Shown: one piece after another, positions 57,105-64,000 of the stretch
Layout of the letters: the number at the start of each line of letters is the position of its first letter
How positions within the stretch are numbered: the first letter of the stretch is position 1
Assembly (NCBI GenBank): GCA_035771165.1
Contig: JAWNZC010000218.1
Span: 434,001-498,000 of the forward strand
Direction: 5' to 3'
Source: Paragorgia papillata
Taxonomy: Eukaryota > Cnidaria > Anthozoa > Scleralcyonacea > Coralliidae
DNA: 64,000 bases
The notes under the pieces: model-generated
Databases searched by the model: none
What the model saw: the letters and a program-made list of their open reading frames with translations, nothing else
Told to the model about the DNA's origin: nothing
Program-made: the position numbers and the translations under genes

Positions 57105-58861
57105 CTTGTTGAAACGTCTAATGGCAGCCAAGCGTTGTTCTTTTGACATGTCCCTGAATACTGTTGAACTTACTGCTAGGTGCTGATACTCTGGGATCAG
57201 TTTATATGGACCAACTCCCAAAACTGCATCATCTACATCCATTTGACGCTGTGCCACAAGGTTTCTCAGCTCTGCAGTGGCCTCACTCAGATCCAGCTGT
57301 TTTCCTCCTTTTGACTCCTTACACCACTTTTGACACAGCTTGTTCGTGGACTCATTGCCATTGTTGTAGAAGTAGTCAGGTGGTGAACCAATTTGGCATT
57401 GCTCCCTCAAAGGACGCAACAAACAGTCTTTAATTACTTCAGCAGCATAGCGTCTAAACCAGTTAACAAACTGTAAACCCGTTTGGATGAGCTAGAGCCC
57501 ATTTCTCTTCAACAAGTTTAAGTTTGTTTTCAAAGTCAGAGGCATTAACTGCGTCAGCAAGTCCAAAGAACTGCGACCCGGCCTCCCTTGCTCCAAAAAT
57601 GTCTAGCAGAATTTCTCTTCTGATTATTTTGGGAATACCAAAACTCCCCAGGGCCGACTCAATGTTGTCTTCCAAATGCTTCTTACATCTCATATGTACA
57701 GCAAAGATGAATTGATCGGAAAATACCTTTGCTACGTTGAGTTCACCGTCTGTCCCAAACGATAGCAGTCCAGATAGGTTTGGATTCAAATTCACCATAG
57801 TGGATGTCAGTCGTTTGTACGAGGATTCCAGTTTTTCTCATGTGAAAGAGGATGGGTCTTATCATAACTGGGTGTTTTCCAGTCACCTTGTCAACAATCA
57901 TGAGGTGTCTGTAGGTGGTGAGGGTATAGCAAAACTTTCCTATGTTAAATGATGGGTCCACCCCCAACACAGAGAAATGCTGGGAGTTTGCAGCAGAAGC
58001 GTTCAATGTCCATGAGTTGCTGTTGTGTGGAACAAACTATCTCCGGTTCTGGAGCGCAAACGTACCTCTCTAACAAAGGCTGTACTCGAGTCACTTTGCT
58101 GTTCCTTACATTGCAGCAGAACTGCAAAAAGAGATCGAAAATGATTTTGAAAATCAGTTGCCCTACTTTCTTGCTTGGATTGGGGCTGTTTAGAGAGTCC
58201 TTCGAAAGTTATTAGCTTGCATTGGATCTCTTGGTGCAGCTGAAGTAGATGGCAAGTCCAAGATGTTTCCAACAGCTGTCTTAGTTTCATGGTAAGCACG
58301 TTTGGGTTCCATGGTTGATACGGCAACTCGTAACTTGTCTTTTGTGCTTTCCCGTGTTTTTGTAAATGGCATCTTGTTTTTTGTAGCATTTCCATGTGGG
58401 ACTGGTTTAACAACATGCTTATCACCATCAAACCAATATTGGACCATCACACGTTTGAATATCTGCCCATCAACATCTGCAGAATACAAAAGTGAATCAC
58501 GTAAATATATAATAATATCATTATCAGCTATTTATTTTGTACATGTATGCTTCACAACAATGACATATTTTCCTACTCTGAAAATAAATAAAAATTGCCT
58601 TAATAGCATTAACCATACAACGGCAGAAATTATAATACCGGTATATTTATTGCATTTAATTAGGGAGTGCAGCAACATATGAATGCACCTGGATGTACAC
58701 TACTCCTCTTATTAAACTATACTCTGACTTACCCAAAATACTGTCAATTCGTTTCTTGTAATCTGGAGAAGACTTGTGGTAGAAGTATTTCCTTTTTAAC
58801 ACGATTTGTCCTTGCTTTTTTTTTGTTGTAATCATCTTTGTAACAGCTTGAGATGGAGTCA

Positions 58862-59552
58862 CTGAAAAAATACAAAAGATTGAGTATCAGACCTTCACCG
58901 GTCTAATTTAGCATTTCTTACTGAAGATGCCCTGCTTTGCACCACTTCCTGTCATGACAATAAATGTTGTTACTGGTATTCTTCCAATGAGATTAAAACC
59001 AGGACCCACTTAAAAGCCTTTCCATCCCAGAAAATTTTCGAACTCTTTGGTCTTCTGAAAAAGGATTTTCTGTATTTTGGTGGAACTACTTTATTCTCAT
59101 ATTATCCACGAGATTTTGATTTGGCATTAAAGTCACTTGGATATTCCAAATGATTTCATGCTCAGAATCTAATATGGCTTTTGCACATGCAAAATGTGCC
59201 TGATTCAAACACAGGAAAAGGTACATGTACTTCTTCTATACATGTAGGTTTAAAATTAATTACATACATAATATGAAGCATAATGAACATTGGAAATAGC
59301 ATTTCCAAGACCTAAGAATTGAGGCTAATTAAGCATGTATGATGGTGCACAGTTGTGGGATTTATGCAATTTGTCTAATGTATGGCACAATCAGAAATTA
59401 ATCCATTTTTAGCTGAAAAATATATTATGCAGTGTATATAAGGCCAGCAAGATATTAGTCAGGACAGAATTAAGAAATTGTTTGTAAACATTAATTACCG
59501 GTAAACAATATACTGTATATGAAGAGGCTCTGAATTGTTTAACTAAACTTAC
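58862..59552. other. Intron of the MULE-like gene
   Basis: Bounded by the donor at 59552 (GGTAAGT on the minus strand) and the acceptor TTTTTTCAG at 58862. No other feature seen. Confidence 0.5.
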
Positions 59553-59870
59553 CCATTAACCTTGTAAAAATCAGATGCCACTTTATTTGATCTCCAAACT
59601 CCAAGATCGTCTGCTTTCAAATCATCTACATGTTCAAGTGATGAATGGTCCACCATGAAAACTACATTATCTTGTACATTAGTCGGCACAATTGAACACA
59701 TGTAATTTGACTTCTTTCTGTGAGAAGAATGTGGTGTACAATATCCATAGCTGAAAAGGAATTCCCTCTTGACTCTTGCCTGAAAACAGGCAAGGATAAA
59801 TTTCCATTATAATAGTTTATTTCCTCATCAGAATTACAATTGTCTTCAGGGAGCCGGTTGTATAAAACTC

Positions 59871-59915
59871 TTAACTAGGATTTAACTACCCGTCGAGTAG
59901 TTAAATCCTAGTTAA
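59871..59915. other. Perfect 19-bp stem in the Harbinger end
   Basis: TTAACTAGGATTTAACTAC and GTAGTTAAATCCTAGTTAA flank a 7-base loop. TAGTTAA-type words recur to 60030 and may be transposase or Myb-partner binding sites. Confidence 0.75.
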
Positions 59916-60686
59916 CATTAACCATGTAGTTAAGTCGGTTGTATAAAACTGTAGTTAGCATTAACTATAGTTAAAACGTAGTTAAAGTTAACGATGCTCC
60001 CAGAGTATAGTTAAATTTCCCAAAATCTAGTTAAACATGGCGGTTTTGCGTAGAGATGTTATTTACGATGTAGAAAATGTTCAAAGACATCGCTTACCAC
60101 GAGTTTTTCAATCGCTATATCCCTTTCGAAGGCATATCCGACGAAGAGCTACGAATGCGATATCGGTTTTGGCAAAGATTCAATCCAATTTATTGCGGCA
60201 TTGATTGAAAATGAGGTGAAACCAATAACAAAAAGAAATCATGCCATTTCCACTGAGGAGCAAGTCTTGATTACTCTTCGCTTTTTTGCCTCCGGAAGTT
60301 TTCTCCAGGTTATAGGAGATACGTTTGGATGCGATAAAGGAACAGTTTCCAGAATTGTGAGAAGAGTGTCCCTTGCACTGGCAGCAAAACACGAAACATT
60401 TATTGTATTCCCAACAACAAACGAAGAGAAACAGCGAGTACGCTCTGGCATGTACGAATTTGCGGGTTTTCCCTGCATCATTGGATGTATCGATTGCACG
60501 CATGTCCGAATTCAGTCCCCCAGCAACAACGAACCAAACTACGTTAACCGGAAAGGGTACCACAGCGTAAATGTACAAATAGTTTGTGATGATAAAGGTT
60601 AGTTGAAAATTGTTTGTTCAATGTGTATGGGTGATTTGATTATTTTGATTTGATTTTAATTATTTATTTATTGATGCAATATGTAT

Positions 60687-60886
60687 CCGGTACCATCGAG
60701 GGGGGGGGGGGGCTAGGGGTAGGTGGGGTAATTATCCCGGGGCCCAGGCCATAAGGAACCCACACAAAAATCAGTATATGAAGATATATCACATAACTTA
60801 CTGCTGGGGCCCAGTGAAACCTTGGTAAAAATATCAGAGGGGGGCTGCAAATGACCAGGGACCTGTTCTGGCTCTCGACAGCCCTG
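60687..60886. mobile_element. GC-rich hAT-type MITE in intron 1
   Basis: TATGTAT flanks both sides (60680-60686 and 60887-60893). The right end CAGCCCTG and internal GGGGCCCAG resemble the element at 52843. The left end is degenerate. Confidence 0.65.
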
Positions 60887-61798
60887 TATGTATTAGTTGG
60901 CCATTTCCCTCCACCCAACACTATCATGTCAACAACTCTATTGTATTATGAATTTTGAAATCAGTGTGTAAAACAGCATTTCTGTTTTATGGACATTTTT
61001 TTTCATTCAAATTTATTTTGCTTTCACATGAAACTAAAATAGAAAGTATCCTAGACATTAGAGTCACCTAAGTGGGTGTGATAAGAACAAGCTAGTGTTA
61101 AACAAAATCCTATCCTCATTGGGTCATTATTTGGTTTTATATTTACTTTAATTTCTAAGTTAAAATATTTGTTTTATTCAGTTATTTATAAATAAATTTA
61201 AATATCTGTTTTTGTTTGGAAAATTTAAGGTAAATTAACAAATGTTGTAGCCAAGTGGCCTGGGTCATGTCACGATTCATTTATTTTCCGTACTTCGGCA
61301 CTTGGGAGAAGTCTGGAAGAAGGCCCTCACTCACTTGATGAAGGCATTTTGTTGGGTGACAGTGGTTATGCACTCCGTCCATTTCTCATGACACCTTACC
61401 TTAATCCTGTTGGACGTCACCAAAGGCGGTTTAACACTGCACAAAGGCGCACAAGATGTTTGGTGGAAAGGGTCATAGGGATATGGAAAAGAAGATTCCA
61501 TATCCTGCATTCAGAGATAAGGTATAATAGTGTAAATTGTTGCTTGCCAAGCCTATTATTTAAAAAATGTATTGATAATACAATGCTTCATTACATGCAC
61601 AGTGATATGAAGCACCACAAACATAATTAATATAATCTGAAAAACCATCTCAATGGCTAAATGTAAAAAATACAATTAGGCATGTAAAACTGGAGATCAT
61701 CAGCACAGTATATAACAATCTTCTATACATATCTATTACAACAATATAATTTCATTTTTAACAATAAGTGTATATTATCGACAGTTATTCACTCAATT

Positions 61799-61857
61799 AA
61801 CCCATTACTGCCTACTGCCTAGGCAGTAAAAATGACCAGCCTAGGCAGTACTTGGTT
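61799..61857. mobile_element. Small palindromic relic, TTAACCCATTACTGCC
   Basis: The start resembles 21115-21214. ACTGCCTAGGCAGT is a perfect palindrome, and CCTAGGCAGT repeats after 14 bases. Confidence 0.45.
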
Positions 61858-61886
61858 ACTGTAAGTGTAAGTCTAGAAGGTAATTC

Positions 61887-62063
61887 ATGTTATTTACCAA
61901 ATATATTGGTCTGTACTGGGAAAATTTGCCCTTAGTCTTGACTGTACAGAAGACTTTCTTAGTCTTGACTGTACAGAAGACTTTGGTCTAATTGGTCTTG
62001 GTCCCTAGTCTAGATTTGGGCAACTTTTCCCAGTATGGACCAACTATGTTTGGTAAATAACAT
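61887..62063. mobile_element. 177-bp MITE in intron 2
   Basis: ATGTTATTTACCAAATATAT / TGTACTGGGAAAA on the left are inverted copies of TTTTCCCAGTATGGACCAA / TGGTAAATAACAT on the right. Inside is a 30-bp direct duplication (TTAGTCTTGACTGTACAGAA twice). Confidence 0.85.
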
Positions 62064-62466
62064 ATAACACACATTTACATTTAGGATGTGGCCAGAACGG
62101 GTCTGTGCTATTATCATGGCATGTGGAGTTCTACACAACATTGCCATTGAAAGGCACGAACCAGAGCCACCACCTGAACTGGAAGAGGAGCAAGATGAAG
62201 AATATGATGGAGTGGAAGGTGATGGTAGAGCTGTTTAGGGAATATATGGCCCAAACCTTCTTTGCATAGATCCTAAACTTTTTTTAATATGATACACAGC
62301 CAGTACAAGAGAAAGCACTACACAAAAAATACTAAACTTTACTAAACTTTAAAGGAATTAGTATGTAACATTTTTCATCAATACATGCAAAAGCTTGTGG
62401 AAGTATAAAACAATTTAAAAATGTAAAAAAAAGCAAAACAATTTTTAATAATTACTATTATTACCA

Positions 62467-63826
62467 TTAATAAGCAGGAGAAGTAGAAACCATATGCAAA
62501 TGGATCACCAAGACCTTCATGAAGCTGGTTTTTTCAGAACCCTTATCTGTAGCTCCAACTTTCTTTTTTGGAGAGTCAGATTTTCTTTTCTCCATGGCAA
62601 TCTTTTCTATCTCCATGGAAAGGACTTCTTTATGGAGCTCTTGTACATCCTTACGTACTTCAGCCTGTGTTGGAGGGCGTTTTCGCATATTTTTCACCAC
62701 TGAACATTTTTTCTCCAAAATAGCCACTTGGTACCAGTACCTCTGATTCAGACACTGTATTGACTCTGTTGTGTATTGTTGTCTGCAGAAGGCAAATATC
62801 TGTGTATAAATGATAAGCTAATCATATGTTAATACAGGTACAACTATGTCAAGTGTTCCTACTTGGGAATACCTAAACTTGAAAGGAATTCCCATTGATT
62901 TATACCTTGCCTGCAGAGTATGCTAAAGGTTGACCCTAACCCTAACCCTGAGGCAGCACTTCACTTGCGATTATAGGTAACTTCTGGTATTAATAATAGT
63001 TCTATTTTCTACTGTAAATGCACATATTAAATATAGACAAACATAACTTACCTTTTATATCATCCGTGTTTATGGTAAGCAATTCAACTTCATTGTCATT
63101 GGTTGTCTCTTTCTTCCTCATCATCGTCACTTATCGACTCTGAAAGAAAAATATCATTTACAGTTTATACATTAAAAGGAAAGCAAAAAAACTAACAGTA
63201 AGCTTAAATTAATTCACACTCGAATAATTCGCAAAATATCCTTTGTTGATTATTAAATTGGTGTCCTACTGTCCTTGACAGTTCGTTCAGTCAATCAGTC
63301 CTGATTCCTCTGCTCCACATGTAATTTCTATAGATATTTCTAGTCTTGTTTTTAGCTAAACCATCTCTTTATTGTTTTAATATTCATATTTTAAAGTTCT
63401 CGTTGGAGCCATGCTATGCCACTTGGGGACGAGGCACTTTTCAGGCGGTTTATTCAGGCGTCTCTGTTTAGGTGTAATAAGGGTTAAAAATTTTGTTTAC
63501 GGGTTTCACTTACGTTCACATGACTGTTCATGGTCAACCTAATTAATCATTTGGCGTATTTTTTAATTTATAATATTTGAAAAACACGATGCAACACTAT
63601 AAAATTGGTGGAAGAAATGACTGGTAATGGTACGCCTTGACCACGAAACAAGGTTTTGGCGCGAAAATTTGACTACCATACAGTTGAGTTGTACTTTAGA
63701 TACAGGACATACAGCTAAACTCAACACTTCCAAGTCTTTCTCTACCAATTCAACGATAAGGGAACACTCAGATGCAGAAAAATTGTGTTTTCTTTTTTTG
63801 TTTGGTGTAACCTCCGCATCAGACAT
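62467..63826 (-). CDS. Myb/SANT-like Harbinger partner protein, spliced
   Basis: The first exon (63826 leftwards) reads TPNKKRKHNFSASECSLIVE, the start of a Myb/SANT-like domain. A middle exon with acidic residues lies at about 63140-63055 (donor GGTAAG, acceptor CTTTCAG). The last exon (62727-62467) has TQAEVRKDVQELHKEVL, a charged coiled-coil-like helix. In Harbinger elements the Myb-like protein carries the transposase into the nucleus and binds the ends. Exact exon borders are uncertain and one frame change may be present. The nearby GACCCTAACCCTAACCC at 62933-62949 is a short telomere-like stretch in an intron. Confidence 0.45.
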
Positions 63827-64000
63827 TTTGCACTCGCATCTAACTACATGTAGTCAATGAGTTGTTAATAGCATGATGGGTAAAATAAATTTTTATACTA
63901 TATAAAAGTGGTGTTGCCACTTGCCAGAGTGTTTTAACTGGGCAACAGATCACTTTTATCTGGGAGGATACTGGTAATTTAATGTTACTTAAAGGATATA

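Larger units (their letters stand above)
54459..59779 (-). pseudogene. MULE-like transposase gene, multi-exon, with frameshifts
   Basis: Exons read leftwards with GT-AG borders: 59779-59553, 58861-58733, 58476-57105 and 56106-54459; the true 5' end lies further right. Exon 3 holds a Mutator-like transposase core (LGVDPSFNIGKF with a likely catalytic D, GLLSFGTDGELN with a second) and then FYNNGNESTNKL. Exon 4 holds a SWIM zinc finger (VKCCGCPQYDRIPICSHC), a basic RGKKGERAPRKQKSKR, a Thr/Gln/Pro-rich region with a 9-residue repeat, and a C-terminal CAGCSGGI cysteine pair. Single-base frame changes occur near 55945, 55500, 57480, 57830 and 58000-58100, so it is a pseudogene or the sequence has indel errors. 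A domesticated host gene is possible because introns are well kept. Flanking 58862-59552 and 57104-56107 are introns. Confidence 0.7.
60077..62238 (+). pseudogene. HARBI1-like transposase, three exons, one frameshift
   Basis: Exon 1 (60077-60597): EGISDEELRMRYRF, a one-base excess in the T-run at 60167-60170, then ITLRFFASGSFLQVIGD, an HTH (FGCDKGTVSRIVRRVS) and GCIDCTHVRI with the first catalytic D. Exon 2 (61230-61521): TNVVAKWPGSCHDS, LLGDSGYALRPFLMTP (second D) and RCLVERVIGIWKRRF (E). Exon 3 (62085-62238): WPERVCAIIMACGVLHNIAI and an acidic end. Junction codons match the family at both introns. Intron 1 contains a hAT-type MITE; intron 2 contains two more. Apart from the frameshift the DDE triad is complete. 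Confidence 0.85.
59849..64000. mobile_element. Harbinger-type transposon, right end outside the window
   Basis: The left end is GGGAGCCGGTTGTATAAAAC, with CGGTTGTATAAAACTG repeated at 59933. It carries a HARBI1-like transposase (plus) and a Myb/SANT-like protein (minus), the usual gene pair of this superfamily. Several MITEs lie in its introns. The right end and the 3-bp duplication cannot be checked here. Confidence 0.7.

Noticed and set aside
62933..62949. Telomere remnant (CCCTAA)n
   Set aside because: Only about three imperfect units; too short to claim a fusion or chromosome end. Similar CCTAACCCTA words in the 26-32-kb core belong to its promoter repeats.

Overview
The window is eukaryotic, animal-type repeat DNA, most likely from a cnidarian such as a coral or sea anemone. 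It has split genes with GT-AG introns, several superfamilies of cut-and-paste DNA transposons, CR1/L2-like non-LTR retrotransposons, and a HUH-SF3 Rep family that I associate with cnidarian genomes (recognition from knowledge, not from a search). I see no clear single-copy host gene. Almost everything is mobile elements, their relics, satellites and small inverted-repeat elements, often nested.

Layout: 1-15203 is a satellite of about 206-bp monomers with a 10-monomer higher-order repeat. It ends in a transposon-like terminal module (15204-15384). 15388-16990 is a decayed non-LTR fragment. A second retroelement on the minus strand is split into pieces at 39990-39801, 24337-23874 and 19173-18043 by two insertions. 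One is an ISL2EU-like transposon (19176-23871, AT target duplication) with a THAP/DDE transposase and a SAP-SWIM-YqaJ-PHD protein. The other is a 15.5-kb inverted-repeat element (24338-39800, AAG duplication). The core of that large element looks virus-like: a short Bcl-2-like gene with decayed duplicate copies, a RING gene, a tRNA-like gene, repeated promoter blocks with TACGTCA motifs, and a palindromic minisatellite. One arm of it received a nearly complete CR1/L2-like retrotransposon (35949-39335).

Right part: 40025-41130 is a 277-bp tandem repeat. 41288-45286 is a hAT element (8-bp duplication AGTTCCAG) with a frameshifted transposase. 45747-51020 is a transposon-like unit made of satellite monomers in two opposing arms, with an 8-bp duplication. 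A 3.7-kb composite element (47136-50844, TA duplication) sits inside one of its monomers. The composite has a 280-bp terminal-inverted-repeat cassette at each end and carries a HUH-SF3 Rep gene facing a Tc1/mariner transposase. 54459-59779 is a multi-exon MULE-like gene on the minus strand with an in-frame 27-bp repeat array. 59849 to the window end is a Harbinger element with a split HARBI1-like gene and a Myb-like partner.

Most promising points: (a) a eukaryotic composite transposon carrying a virus-type Rep beside a Tc1/mariner transposase; (b) evidence that the satellite is the inflated interior of a terminal-inverted-repeat transposon; (c) the large inverted-repeat element with an amplified Bcl-2-like gene family. 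Most coding genes carry one or a few disabling lesions. The ISL2EU transposase and the two small core genes are open throughout.
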